Shown here: positions 32,330 to 45,200 of the stretch, piece by piece | Numbering within the stretch: the first letter of the stretch is position 1 | Layout: every line of letters starts with the position of its first letter | Assembly (NCBI GenBank): GCA_027924585.1 | Contig: BSBM01000825.1 | Location: 3,080,001 to 3,144,000, forward strand | Direction: 5' to 3' | DNA length: 64,000 bases | Source: Larix kaempferi | Taxonomy: Eukaryota > Streptophyta > Pinopsida > Pinales > Pinaceae | Notes under the pieces: model-generated | Databases searched by the model: none | What the model saw: the letters and a program-made list of their open reading frames with translations, nothing else | What the model was told of the DNA's origin: nothing | Position numbers and translations under genes: made by a program

Positions 32330-32720
32330 ACATCCTGAAGCTCATCATCTGTGATCACCCTGATCAAACAATATATCCATCTAATGCATACACAATATCT
32401 ACCTGATACATATCATACATGATCCACCTGATCATACAATGCATCCATCTGATATACATAAGTACATGATCACACTGATCATACAAGTATCCACTTGATA
32501 CATATACAAATATATGATCTACTTGATCATATCCAGCATCAACATGATGCATACATAAATAAATGATCCAACTGATCATATCCAGCATCAACATGATGCG
32601 TACATACATACATATAAAAGATCCAATTGATCATATCCAGCATCAACATGATGCATACATACATACATATAAATGATCCAACTGATCATATCTAGCATTA
32701 ACATGATGCATACAGAGAAG
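32330..32720 (-). repeat. C2 minisatellite (GATCATATCCAGCATCAACATGATGC)
   Basis: The antisense counterpart of the C1 array 10970-11400: CATATCCAGCATCAACATGATGC followed by TACATA-type spacers and GATCCAACT, with period about 54-57 bases at 32526-32700 and more degenerate copies towards 32330. Confidence 0.85.
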
Positions 32721-32757
32721 TAACTGGAGCATCATCTTGATGCTCATCATCCAGCGC

Positions 32758-35700
32758 TTACATCCATAGCCATGTGAAGGATCCTCCTTCCAACATTCTT
32801 GGAATGCCTTCAGCAAATGTCTCCATCACTTCTTCCTCGAAAGTGTCCTCAATCTGAAGAACACCGAGCCTCTCTCTGAAGTAATCGAACTTCACTCTGG
32901 CTAGTGGCTTCGTCAGTACATCTGCAATCTGCTCATCTGTCACAACATACAGGAGCTTCACTGCTCCTTTCTGCACCATATCCCTGATATAGTGATATTT
33001 GATCTCTATGTGTTTTGATCTTTCGTGGAACACCGGGTTCTCAGACAGCTTCACACAACTCTGGTCGTCACAAAAGATACCAGTAGCTTCTAGCAGGAGA
33101 TCAAATAACTCGGACATTAGCTTCCGAAGCCATACTGCATCGCAACTAGCCGAACAGGTGCAACATACTCTGCCTTGGCTGTACTCAGTGCTACGCAGGA
33201 CTGCTTCCTGCTAAACCAAGAGATCACACCTGATCCCATACTGAAGCAGCACCCAGATGTGCTCTTCCTATTTAAAGCACTACCTTCCCAATTTGAATCA
33301 ACATAACCCTGCAGGTTAAAATTTTGATTCGCTTCATACTTGAGCCCATAATCAACTGTACCCTTCAGGTACCTCAGAATATGCTTTACAGCAATCAGGT
33401 GAACACTCCTTAGATCCATCAGGAACTGGCTCAATGTGTTCACCGCAAAGCAAATATCTGGTCTCGTGTTTGTCAGGTACATCAAGGACCCAATCGTATG
33501 ACGATACATAGATACATCAACCGGCTCAGATGAAGCATCACACAGAAGCTTCAGATTCGATGCCATAGGTGTGGCCATGACCTTGCAATCCATCATCCCG
33601 AACCTCTTCAGGATATCTACTATGTACTTCCCTTGTCCAAGGAAGATCCCATCTGCACTCTGCCACACCTCCATACCTAGGAAATAGTGCATCATCCCCA
33701 AGTCCTTCATATCGAACTCGGCAGCAAGCTTCCTCTTTGTATCGGCAATCAATCTGTCATCTCCTGTTACAAATAGGTCATCCACATATAGGATTAGAAT
33801 CACAGGATTCCCTTCCTCAACCTTGTAGTAAAGGTTGGAATCCGCTTTACTCTTGGTAAAGCCCAAACTGGATAGGAAACTGTCCATCCTACCATACCAA
33901 GTCCTCGGAGCTTGTTTTAAGCCATACAAGGCTTTCTTCAATCTACACACATATGACACCTTGTCATGTGTTTCAAAACCGAGTGGCTGCTCCACATACA
34001 CTTCCTCTTCAACTACACCATTCAAGAAAGCAGTCTTGACATCCATCTGGTGTATCTTCCATTTAATCGCTGCAACCAGGGCAAGTACTGATCTGATGGA
34101 AGTGTACCTGGATACAGGAGCAAAAGTTTCTTCATAATCTATTCCCTCTTTCCGAGAGAAGCCACGAGCTATGAATCTTTCCTTGTATTTCTCTATGATG
34201 CCATCTGCAGCATGCTTGATCTTGTAGATCCACTTGGAAGTCACAACAGACTTCCCTTCAGGTCTTGAGACAACATCCCAAACATCATTCTTCATTATTG
34301 ATTGGTATTCTTCGACCATGACATCCTTCCATTCTTTATTTTCCGCTGCTTCTTCATAACTAGAAGGTTCTTTGTTTATGATGTCATAGAGTAAAGCAAC
34401 ATAGCTGGTATGAGATCTAGTTCTCTTCTTTGCTCTGTGTTCTCCTTCTGGAATGCCATATCTTTCCGCATCTTGAATGAGCTCTCTAGCCCATGTAGGT
34501 TTCCTCTTGTGAGAGTTATTCTCACGGGGTGGATCTACAGGTTCTTACGGATCTTCAATTTCACGAACTATATCTGGAATTGCTTCAGTCATGGTAGTGT
34601 CTTGAAATCTAGTTTCCTTAGGTTCTTCATAAAATTCGACAGGTGTCTTCCTTGATTTGATGAATGCTGAGTTTTCATCAAATGTCCAATCCCTGCTGAC
34701 ATCAATCTTCTTGAACCATGGAAAGTATATTCTGTAAGCCTTTGAGCTTTCACTGTAACCCACAAAGATACCCTTCTTTCCTAAAGGATCTAGCTTGGTC
34801 CTCTTTTACTTTGGGACATGAGTGTATACTGGACAACCAAATATTATGAGATGGCTAACTTCAGGTTTCTTACCAGAGAAGACTTCTTCTGGTGTCTTGT
34901 TGTCCAATATCTTGTGGGGTGTTCTATTCTGTACATATACAGCTGTCCTAGCTGCTTCTTCCCATAGATGCATAGGTAGATCCTGATCATGCAACATTGC
35001 CCTTGCTGCTTCCATGATTGTTCTGTTATTTCTTTCTGCAACACCATTTTGTTGTGGATTGGAGCAGTCAACTCCCTCTTAATCCCTGAATCACTGCATA
35101 GCTTCTTGAAGTCACCTGAAGTGAATTCTCCACCATTGTCGGATCTGAATATTTTGATCTTCTTATCAGTTTGGTTCTCCATCAAGGTTTTGAATTCCTT
35201 GAACTTATCCAACACTTCATCTTTATTCTTTAGGAAGTAAACCCAAGTCTTCCTGGAGAAGTCATCAATGAAAGAGACATAGTAAACATATCCACTCAGA
35301 GAATTGGATGACATCGGACCACATACATCGGAGTGGATAATTTCCAAGATATCTTTTGCCTTGATTTCACTTCTTGGAAATGCCTTCTTTATGTTCTTTC
35401 CTTTTGCACATCCTTTGCAAACACCTTCATGCTTGGTCTTAATTTCAGGAAGACCTTCTACAACTTTACTTGCAATTGGTAATGCTCTGTAGTGCATATG
35501 TGCAAGTTTTCTATGCCAAAGTTTACTTGGCTCTATGGAATCATGCACCATGGCATGTTTAGGTTGTCCTTTCAATTTATACAATCCTCCCTCTTGTTCT
35601 CCAATCACCACTGCATCATCAATAGTTTTACCCTTTGGCCACATTAGGACTTGGCCATCTACAAATGCAACCCTCATGCCTTTTGCATCCAATGTAGAGA

Positions 35701-36860
35701 TGGAGAGTAGATTCGTCTTGAGCCTAGGTACATAGAGAACTTCTTTCATCTTCAAAGATTTTCCAGAATCTAGATTGTAGGAGGCTTCACCACTTCGTTT
35801 GATAGGGTATTGATAGTCATCCCCAAGTTTCACTTTATGGGGTGATTCATGTTCAGATAGATTTATAAAAGATTCTTTAAACCCAATCATGTGTTTGGAA
35901 GCCCCATTGTCAACTAACCAATCATTACAACCATGAGAGATAGTACCTGTGAGAGCAGAGATTAGAACATACTCTTCTTCACTTGCTGAGTCATCATCAT
36001 CACTTTCTGCTCTAGATTTCTTCCTGGGAGGTTCATCATTCTCAACAGCATGAGCATGATATCTTCTTTTGCTATTATTCTTCTTCTTATTGAAGTTGTT
36101 GTTGTTGAATTTATTCTTCTTGGGACAGTCTGAAGCAAAGTGTCCTTTCTCATTGCATTCAAAACATCGAACATGAGATATATCTTTCTTCTTGTGATGA
36201 GGGTGAGAATGTTTCTTGTTATGAGATCTCTCCCTTTTAAACTTGCTTCCCTTGGTGTGAGCTGTGAGAGCTTGATCTTCATTCCCCATCTTTTCTTCTC
36301 GGGCCACAATCCTTGCTTCTTCTTGAGAGCATTCCTCCCACAGTCTACTGAAGGAGACCAACTTCTTTCTTGCACAGATTCCTTGGATAAAGGAATCCCA
36401 TGACTTGGGTAGGCCATTTAGTGTGGTCATAACAACTTCACCATTGTCCACTACTTCATGCACAGCTTCAATTTGTTCCTTGATCTGAGAGACCTTGGAG
36501 AAGTAAGATTGAATGGTCTCTCCATTCAACATCTTGACCCCTTTCAATTGATTCTGTAGAGTCATCTTCCGATTTATGTTCTTCCCTTCAAATAGCTTGG
36601 ATAGGGAGTCAAACATCTCCTTGGGTGTCTTTAGAGATGACACATGTGGTATGAGATGGTCTTTGATAGAATCAGCATTGATTCTCTTTGCCTTGACCAA
36701 GTTCTTTTTATGCAATACCTTAGCCTCTTCATCCTCTGGGATAGGTACCTCAGAGCTGATGTAGGAGTCCAATTCATTTTCTTAACCCAATCCTATACTT
36801 CCAGGCTTGGAAGTTATCAGCCCCTTCAAGCTTATCCTCAAGCTTGATGTGGTGATACAT
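32758..36860 (-). pseudogene. gag-pol: C2 copia Gag-Pol polyprotein, broken
   Basis: Gag starts at ATG 36860; an 8-base loss near 36783 relative to C1 shifts the frame, which is recovered in the long frame from 36772. The zinc knuckle CFECNEKGHFASDC is intact. The protease triad reads D-N-G (WLVDNGASKH) instead of DSG. Integrase has HRKLAH...CKGCAKGK, SFIDDFS and RSDNGGEF; a one-base loss near 35066 breaks the frame at TAP(Y)NPQQNG. Stops follow near 34798 and 34546. Reverse transcriptase and RNase H are long and open (34319-33117) with ILYVDDLF, then a further frameshift near 33160 at AEYVA, and the last 119 codons (33117-32758) carry CDDQSCVKLSENP and LTKPLARVKFDYF. It is less stop-ridden than C1 in RT, but the protease change alone would block maturation. 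Confidence 0.93.
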
Positions 36861-37422
36861 CTTAAAGAGTACTTCAAATGGAAATAGAATAGATTTAGGT
36901 CTTACCACTTGTTTTGCTGAAAAACTGGATCTGGTCCCGGATTAGGGTTTGTCAGAAAAACCCTAAAAATTCAAAAAGTGAATTTCAACTTTCTGAAAGG
37001 ATATAAAGATGCGCCTTGATGATCTGATCAACTTGGTGTTCTCAGAATTTGAGATCTGCAAAGCTTCACGCTTGAGAAATGTCTTTAGTTTTCCCGGGTT
37101 CACTAAGGAGGACCCTGAATTAGGGTTTGAGATTCCCAGAGATTTACCTAGCCAAAAATCTCGATTCAAAGCTCTAAACTTCGATTTATCCAAGGAGCTT
37201 CCAGCTATGTCTTCAGATTTCAGAAATTCCTATTTTTGTGGAAACCCTAATTTTTAGGGCCAAATCTGAAAATGCTCAGAATTGAATTCTGATTGGACAG
37301 ATAGATTCTCCTTGATGAGTAGAGTCAATCTACTATACTGCTTTTCCAAAATCTGTGGAGAGAAACCCAATAAGCAAGAAACCCTAGTTTTCGTCACTGC
37401 ACAATGTCTTCTTCTTAGGTTA
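36861..37422 (-). other. C2 leader
   Basis: Noncoding leader homologous to C1 6266-6827. The plus-strand frame 37009-37257 is the complement of leader text and is not a gene. Confidence 0.7.
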
Positions 37423-37434
37423 GCTCTGATACCA
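37423..37434 (-). promoter_or_regulatory. C2 primer binding site (initiator Met tRNA)
   Basis: GCTCTGATACCA on the plus strand abuts the LTR start TGTTATATTTTG at 37435. Confidence 0.93.
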
Positions 37435-38027
37435 TGTTATATTTTGATTATTAATTCACAATACTATAGGATATTTACTGAGAGAATAACATGTACATTA
37501 TATCAATGCATATCAATCATAACGAGCATGTCAATCATCACAAGAAGAAAAAGCATGAGAGACAATAGACACACAGAGTTTCCATGGGGAAAACCCTAAG
37601 GTGAAAAACCCCACAACTTCCTTAGAGATAGATAGAGCAATAGCTCAACCAAAGTGCAACCAAAGTACAAGAGATAGACTCCTCTTAGCAGCTGATCCTC
37701 CTCCTCACTAGTGCTCCACTTTCGAGTGAAGGAAGAATGAGTTTCTGAGTGATCCAAATAGAGATCTCCCGATCTCTATTTATACTTGTCCTATTTTCCC
37801 AATATCCTTATGGGGCCGACTTGTATAGCTAGGTACAATAACTTCATATTACATTATATCGGGCTGACCCCTTACAAGGTGGTCTAATAACCCATCGACA
37901 AGTTAACACACTTGCGACACTTGTCAATACAAATGACGACACTTCCATATAGAGGAATAATTCATCTCTATAGAAATACAATAAATATATAAGTGAAATA
38001 CATTCCGAAGTTACATATACATCAACA
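37435..38027 (-). repeat. C2 5' LTR
   Basis: Pairs with 30808-31390. It carries the promoter. It differs at the first bases (TGTTATATTTTGATT against TGTTAAATTTTGAGT). Confidence 0.93.
37756..37784 (-). promoter_or_regulatory. C2 TATA box overlapping a hairpin
   Basis: Read on the plus strand: AAATAGAGATC (37756-37766), loop TCCC, GATCTCTATTT (37771-37781), then ATA completing the complement of TATAAATAG. It is the same arrangement as C1 5905-5933, with a different loop and 11-base arms. Confidence 0.72.
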
Positions 38028-38488
38028 AATCCTAAGCTATTATGCTTATAAAATAAGTAAGAGCCTATATTTTGGATGTTATTCAAGAACAGAACCTTGA
38101 CATGCTTCTAACTTTGGCTTAGAGTTCAATATGTAATCAAGTAAAGTAATTTGATTTAATTATACTAGAAGTAAAAAAGTATACATGCATTTATCCTTTT
38201 AATTTTTTTTAATATAGGTATTTTGGGGTTTGTGACACCGAGTCAAGAGACACTCTAGCTCAACTTACCAATTGGCCAACCGGGTCATAAATCACCCAAG
38301 TTGCAGAAGCATTGGTTTGGGTGTGACGGTAAGCTACGTCGACATATCCTGAAAGCATGTTCATAGGTAATGACATATTTCAAATGAGCATAAAGTATAA
38401 TAAGTAAAATATCGATGTAAGCTAAATCATAAAAGCAGAAAATCTATAGTACAATAATTTACAAGATAAGCATGCCTAGACACATAGT
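38028..38488. other. Flank between C2 and E6 integrase
   Basis: The C2 target duplication is at 38028-38032. The rest is AT-rich and holds no gene that I can support; part may be the 3' untranslated end or LTR of E6 (TTTGTGACACCGAGTC near 38229 is a possible LTR edge), and part the continuation of the E8 tail. Confidence 0.4.
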
Positions 38489-39837
38489 CTAGGAAATGTG
38501 TCTCTTAAGATGGAGCCCATTTCTAGACACCAAGATGTTTCCATCAAAATATTCTAGCTCATAGACCCCATTATTGAGGTCTTTCCAAATGATATATGGA
38601 CCAATCCATATAGAAGTGAAATTCCCAGATCCTAACTCATTGTGTTTTTGGTTGTAGACTAACACTAGATCTCCATCAAGAAAGATCCACAGATGGACTA
38701 ACTTGTCATATTGTGCCTTGATGTGATTTTCATTCGCTTCAATGGTGGTAAGAGCATCCCTCCTATATTCGTTCAACTGATCTAGATATAAAAAGCAATT
38801 TTCAAGCTCGCTAGTGTCTGGAAGGAGAGCTACAGCTAGTTTCAATGATGGAATTTTGCACTCGATGGGTAATACTGCCTCTACTCCATGAACAAGATGG
38901 AAGGGACTAAATCCTGTAGTAGTATTGATGGAGGTTTGGTAAGACTACATAGTAGGATAAATCATGATGTTCCAATTAGACCTATGCTTATTCACCATCC
39001 TTTGCAACATAGTTTTAAAGACTTGTTAACAACTTTTGCTTGTCCATTTTATTCAGGGTAGTATGGTGATGAGAAGTCCTAACAAAATCCAAGTTTCTTT
39101 GATAATTCTGACAACATCTTATTTTGAAAGTGAGTGCCATTATCAGTGACAATCTCTATTGGGTTACTGAAATGAGTAATTATCTGATTAAAAACGAAGT
39201 GCGCAACAACTTCACCATTGCAACAAAAGGTAGGCATGACCTCGATCCACTCTGTGAAGTAGTCTATGGCCACACTAATGTACTTATGACTGCTAGCCAA
39301 TGCCGGATTACATGTTGTAAAACTAATCGCCCACTTGGTGAAGGGACCAAAAATGATAAGTGGGTAAAGAGGAGCAGGATGAGCGCACATATTTTTTGTA
39401 AATGTTCGGTGTGGATGACAATTCTTGATAGTTTCAATACAATCCTTGAAGATTGAAGGCTAGAAGCATCATGCATGCAAATTTTTTTTGGTTATAACAT
39501 TACTAGATAAATGTCCTCCATAGGTTCCACCATGGAAATCATTCAAAACCTTCTTAGATTCCTCATGAACTAAGCAATGTCTAAGAAGAGTATCCACACC
39601 GTGACGATATAAGGTATCACTAATAATGACATAATGTCTTTAATGGTGGCATATTTTACATATTTTCTCATGGGTAGACTGATATGGGACCCTTTGGGTT
39701 TGCATGTAAATCCAAATATCACCATACCAGGGGTCTTTTGATATGATGAGGAATATATGGTCATCAGTTAGAGATGAATATTCATCAGATCCCTCATCCT
39801 CTTGGGTAAATTCTGACATCAACTCAGGAAATGCCAA
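38489..39837 (-). pseudogene. pol: E6 integrase and preceding linker
   Basis: The linker (TDDHIFLIISKDPWYGDI) leads into a decayed HHCC region, then the catalytic core: VAIDYFTEWIEVMP and VTDNGTHFQNKM supply the first two acidic residues, and the third lies in a stop-broken NGQAKVVNKSL segment. The C-terminal part (38845-38489) has LNEYRRDAL, LVLVYNQK and GPYIIWK. Several frameshifts and stops are present. It joins directly to the RNase H fragment at 39838-40255. Confidence 0.82.
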
Positions 39838-40255
39838 AGATTTCTTTGATTTTACAGAAGCAAATCCTAAATCAAATTCTGAAAGGATGACACTCCACCT
39901 TTTATACTTGCCTCTAATTATTCATCAGGACAAGATGTGTTGGAATGGATTGAAATCAACTATAGCAGTTGTTGTCTTGAGCACAATGTAATGCCGAAGT
40001 CATTGATTTGCATGAACTACAACAAGTGCAAGTTTTTTAACATGTGAGTACCTTATCTAAGGACCAACAAGATCCTTGCTTAAGTAATAAATGACACGTT
40101 CCTAATAGGAATCATCTTAATGTACCGTGACCAACCCTATAGTTAATTTGGATGATGCTATGTATAAAATGAAATCTTTGTTGAAATCTAGGGACTCAAC
40201 AGTGGGGTAGAGCCTAAGGCCTTTTTTAATGCATCAAATGACCTTTGAGAATTAT
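39838..40255 (-). pseudogene. pol: E6 RNase H, copy A
   Basis: Decayed RNase H between the E7 left boundary and the integrase linker. At the E7 edge it reads NNSQRSFDALKKA-like text. It aligns along its whole length with 50349-50843 (copy B), and the shared part extends left into the linker to 39766. ATTAT at 40251-40255 is the E7 target duplication. Confidence 0.78.
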
Positions 40256-40745
40256 TGTTAACAATAAAAAATTACTCACCATGCTAATCCCCTAGTGATA
40301 TCACCACATTCCTTATTTTTTCCCATTACAATCCTTCACTAACCACTAAAGCCTAAGTAAAAAACCCACATATTGGCTCAATTTATTTTTCCCCTCTCAA
40401 AAATAGGGAAAATGGATTTATTCCCTCTAAGAAAAGTAAAACTATCCCCCAAAATAGGGAAAATTCCCCCAAAAATGCAAAAAAGAAAAAAGGGGAAAAA
40501 ACATTAAAAAAAGTCAAAAGGAGGGAAAACCCTAAACTGCCACCCACAACCACGATCCAATACCATGGTCCACAAAATACCATGGGCAAGAAACCTAGGG
40601 AAACAATTCCTATAAATAAATAGTGAAGGCCCCTCACGTGACAAGTTTTCCATATACTACCAAAACTCTACCAAAATTCCTACTGAAACCCTAAGCCACT
40701 ATTGATGCTTGAGTTCCCCCCTATAGTTGAGTTTGACAACCTGTG

Positions 40746-42193
40746 AGCAAGACAAAAGCAGGACAAAGCATAAAACTAGGACAAAAGAAGGACAAAGCAA
40801 AAAAGCAGGACAAAGGCAGAAAAGCAGGAAAAAGCAGAAAAGCAAGAAAAAACAGGACAAAGCAGAAAAGCGGGGTAAGGAAGAAAAGCAGGGAAAAAGT
40901 AGGACAAAGCAGAAAATTAGGGTAGGGTAGAAAAGTAGGATAGAAAATAAAAAGTAGGATAAAGCAAAATCAAACGCAAAAGAAAAAGAAAAAGCAAAAG
41001 CAAAAACAAAAGCAAAAGAAAAAGTAGAAAGCAAGGCAAAAGATAAAGCAGAAAGTAAAGCAAAGAGGAAAGCAAGGCAAAAGCTAAAGCAGAAATCAAA
41101 GCAACCTTATCCACTCCATGAGGGAAACTTAGCCTATCTTACTTTATCAACAAATCACCTCAATCTATAAAATACTTATTACAACTCCATTTCACATCTT
41201 TTGACGGTTTGAGAATTGGATTGAGTGCAATTGTGCCTCAGTCACTTGGGAGATGTGCCCCTAGTCCAAGCTATGATATGTGACCCTACGTCCTGTGAGA
41301 GGATGATGGTATTAGGATATTATAATTTATCTTATTTCTGGTACTGAAGTCTGCACCATATGAGTGCGATACTATGACAGAGATTCGATAGCTCCCAAGT
41401 AGATCTATAAGTGATTTCCTAGTTTTCCTGATGTACGAGTTTCTTATGGTTGTATCTCATTCCTGATAACTATTTGATGTGTGAATCATATATTTATGGA
41501 TGATATGTTGTAATAATGAATCTATTATTTCCAATATGAATCTATACTGAATAAAATTATGATTCTCACACCTCTTCTTGCACCTAGTCTAGATTTCAAT
41601 GAAATTGAGCTAGTTTCCAAAATCTGTATGATAAATGAATGAGTAGTGATCCAAATGAAGTTATTTAGGTTTCTAATTTTAATTAACATTTCATATGAAT
41701 TATTCCAAGTCTCATATCATAAATTCGTGATCCTATCAGACAGTTTTGACAGTTTTGGAAGTCTTGAATTTGATCTAGTTGTGCAATCCTAGAAGGCAAT
41801 TTTTATTGTATCTTTGTGAGACTTCCTCAAAACCTTATAAAAAATTCTAGAGTGAAACTTGATAGTATATTTACTGTTATTTGATTTTATTTAGCCTCCT
41901 TAAGTCTAAATATCTCAGGGTTGGTTCACAGTCCCTGTTTAGTTGATGTTCTAGTTTGCATATGTTGGGGTGCCCAAGAGAATTGGAGTAGACTTCATCC
42001 TGGATGATGTTAAAAAAATTAATGGTCCCAATACTTTTTTCAAAGGTTCTATCAACTAGAATATTCCTCCTCCTATCCATAATACTTGATTTTTCCTACC
42101 TACAGTCAAACTAGCCAACTGAATCCATTGTTTTTCGTTGAGTCTTCCAAGGGAGAGAGTTAGTGTATCATCAGTCCTGGTTGGTACATTACA
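40746..42193 (+). repeat. E5 5' LTR (truncated) with purine-rich AAAGCAG block
   Basis: It aligns with 46346-47770 and ends GTACATTACA. Positions 40746-41110 are almost pyrimidine-poor, made of AAAGCAG/AAAAGCAGG words. The rest is unique AT-rich LTR sequence. Long antisense frames across the block are Leu/Phe/Ser-only artefacts. Confidence 0.85.
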
Positions 42194-42194
42194 G

Positions 42195-42206
42195 TGGTAT
42201 TAGAGA
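42195..42206 (+). promoter_or_regulatory. E5 primer binding site (initiator Met tRNA, one change)
   Basis: TGGTATTAGAGA sits one base after the LTR end, as in E4, and differs from TGGTATCAGAGC at two positions. Confidence 0.75.
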
Positions 42207-42281
42207 ACTTTCCTTGGCTCATCCTATGGAAATTAAATCTCATATGAAGAAATATCTCAAAACTATCTTCAAGTTGCAGCT

Positions 42282-45200
42282 ATGGAACTAGATACAGTCA
42301 TGGAAGATGAAGGCTTTGAGTTATATAAGGAAGAAGAAATCATTTACATTGGTGGAGGCCTACCAAGAGATGAGGTTGGTTACATTTGTGATCTGATGTA
42401 TAGTGAATACCAATGGGATGAACCACCGATGGCTAATCCTAAAAAGTATTTAGCAAAAGTGAAAACTTGCCCCACCACTACCAGGAGTATCTAGCCTTGG
42501 GAGAAGAGATTCGTAAAGCCAATTCCTTCAAAGATGATTTTTATTGCAGATTTGGATTCGAACCCAAGGATGTATATGAGGATTATTTTGAGAGCAGCAA
42601 ACCATCCATGGAGGAACCAAGTTTTTCTACTACCCCAAGTAAAGAAGAATAAAGAGGAATCGAAAGTGAAGCCTCATTGGATGCCATTGTTTCTAGCATG
42701 AAGAGACTTTTCGGATTCTCTTCAAAAAAATTCTCCAATAATATTTATTCTAAGGTTACCAAGGAGTAATATGAATAATCTATCTTGAAGGAGAAAAGCC
42801 ATAGTAACAATCAACCATCAAAGGAGAGGAGCAACCATCTTCTAAGAGAAGAGCCATGTGGTTCCTCTCATGAATGCATTGATCAAGAAAAAGAAGAATT
42901 CAAGCTAAGGAAGAAAGGTAAATCTGATTTAGGTAGCAGCAATTCCTTCTTGCATCAATATGAAGAATATCCCATTGAGTTAATCAGAAAAGAGTTTGAG
43001 GAACACCATAAGAGGGTAGGCCAAGCCACCATGCAAGAGGTTGTTCACAGTACTGAGATTGAATCCAATCATGGACAACCAAGCTTCTTTGTTGGTGAGT
43101 TTGAGATCCCTACAAGGGATATGGAAGATGATATTCGTAGAGGAAAAACCACTTGTGGATCATATTTGGAGGAAGAGAAAATATCAACCCTTGAATCATT
43201 CTCAGAACATTATTATGGAGGAAAAGACAACTACACTCTAGTTGAGAGTGAACCTGGAGATTTGGTGGAAAAGCACACCATCACCACTCCATCTCATGAA
43301 GAGATAGAGGTGTCACAAAGGTATTTAAACCATTCTGATTTTTGCATTCACCAAATTCCTTTGTCTCATCTTGATAGGGAAGCCACGAGTCTGGTGAGAA
43401 GGTTAGCAGAAAATATTCTTCCCGTGTTGAGATCCAAATTTTTGAGAAGGTTGAATTTTTAGAAGATATTTTGCATGCCTCTCAAGAGTTTCATGAGCAC
43501 ACATGTGATCAGATGTGTGTGGATAATAGTGCACATGACATTATGGAGCAACATCATGTCCGAGGTAAACATAAGGAGTCTTCAAATTTACAAGTGCTTC
43601 AAGAAAGCATTGACTTGCAGGATGATTTGTAGGAACCTGTTTCACTCCTAAGAGATTATGACCCTTTTTCATGTAAGGAAGACTTATCCCTGATGAAGGT
43701 GGATGATTACATCCCATTTGTATCAGCAAGCAAAGAATCCTATTCATTATTGAATTGGATGGATAGCTACCTCACCAAGATGGAGACCCAAGATTGTGCA
43801 AGACTAGCTCACATTGGTAAGAGTTATTTTTGCTTTAGTGATGAATCTACTGTTGCATTTAAGTTTGTTATGTTCAATGAGCAAGATCGAAGGCATTTAT
43901 GGATGCAATATGATTATTTCCATACATTTCCATTCATACCTTGGAGGAAAAATTACATAGTAGATGAGGATTTATCTCATGGCATAATAATAATAGTGAA
44001 GCATGATGACATTGTGAGGGCTACTGAGAGCCTCACCACCATTCAAGGAAAAAGTATGGACTACTTACATCAAATTGACGTCATATGGAAGTCAATACAA
44101 CAACATGAGAATGTTTTTGAAGACCTTCCACCAGGTAGACCACCTGACAAGGTGAAGAATCATAAGGATGAATTGAGGATGGATGTACAATCCACCAGTA
44201 TCTTTCATTACAAGCATTTGATAAGGTTCAAGGAAGAAGACATGTGGAGGCTAGTATTCAAGTAACATTGTATGAACATTGAGTTCCTATTCATGATCCT
44301 TGGCTTGAATTATACACCTACTACATTTCTCCCTTGCATGTACAACATGGTAGATGAACAAATTTGTAAGTATGTCCCCCAATTTTCTAATGATATGTTT
44401 GTTTGCAAAAAGGTTTGGAAAGAATGCTTGGATAATTTGATAACCCTTATGGTAGAGTTATCCTTCCATTCAAATGGATCCAACTACAAGAGGGAAGAGA
44501 TTGAGATCATGAATATTAATCATATGTATGTGCAAGTTAGTACCAACTTGATTGATGGGAGGATTTGGGATACTCATGGTGGACCAAGTTCAAGAAGCAA
44601 CACAAGAGGCTTCTTCAGCTTCTCACAAGTAAGCATTAAGGAAGAATTTTCTTACTGGATAGGAGAGGGAAAAAAGATGATTCAAGAGATGATGGGAGTG
44701 AGGGTTGGTTGCCTCATACCTACACTACCAATTTCCACTCACCCATTCGACCTATAATGGGGTGTCACCCAAGAAGTCATAGAAGAAAATTTGATGGATA
44801 TTGGGAACACCGATGCTTTTGAAAGAAGAAGGTTGCAGCCATATGAGAAGCATGACATCATGAAAACCATCATGCATGTTATGGACTATTTCAAATCAGT
44901 TTTAAAGAAGAAAAAATGGGTGGTCAAATCTGATCACAAAGATAGGATGAATTGCATGAAACCAATGAAGCTTAAGGATTGACAACAAGGCTGGTAAGTG
45001 AAGTCCAAGATTATAAATCTAATCATGAATGCAAGAATATAGTAGTAGAGGTTCTTCTTTGTTCATGGGAAGGCTTACTTGTTCTGGAAGGTCATTTAGT
45101 AGCAAAGTATCACAAAGGCATATTTGCAGATGAGCTGCTGAATGGTTGGGTTCAAGAAGAACAATTTGACATTATGAGGGAAGGAATCTTTTGGGTGCCA

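Larger units (their letters stand above)
30808..38027 (-). mobile_element. C2: Ty1/copia retrotransposon, complete but mutated
   Basis: 7220 bp in antisense orientation, with target duplication AATCC at 30803-30807 and 38028-38032. LTRs are at 30808-31390 and 37435-38027. The layout mirrors C1: primer site, leader, gag-pol, two tandem-repeat blocks, polypurine tract, LTR. It is the same family as C1 by protein and LTR, but the noncoding repeats have diverged. Confidence 0.95.

Noticed and set aside
40699-41114. Long antisense Leu/Phe/Ser-rich frames resembling membrane proteins (also 46331-46700)
   Set aside because: They are the complement of a purine-only AAAGCAG repeat in an LTR; the composition alone keeps them open.
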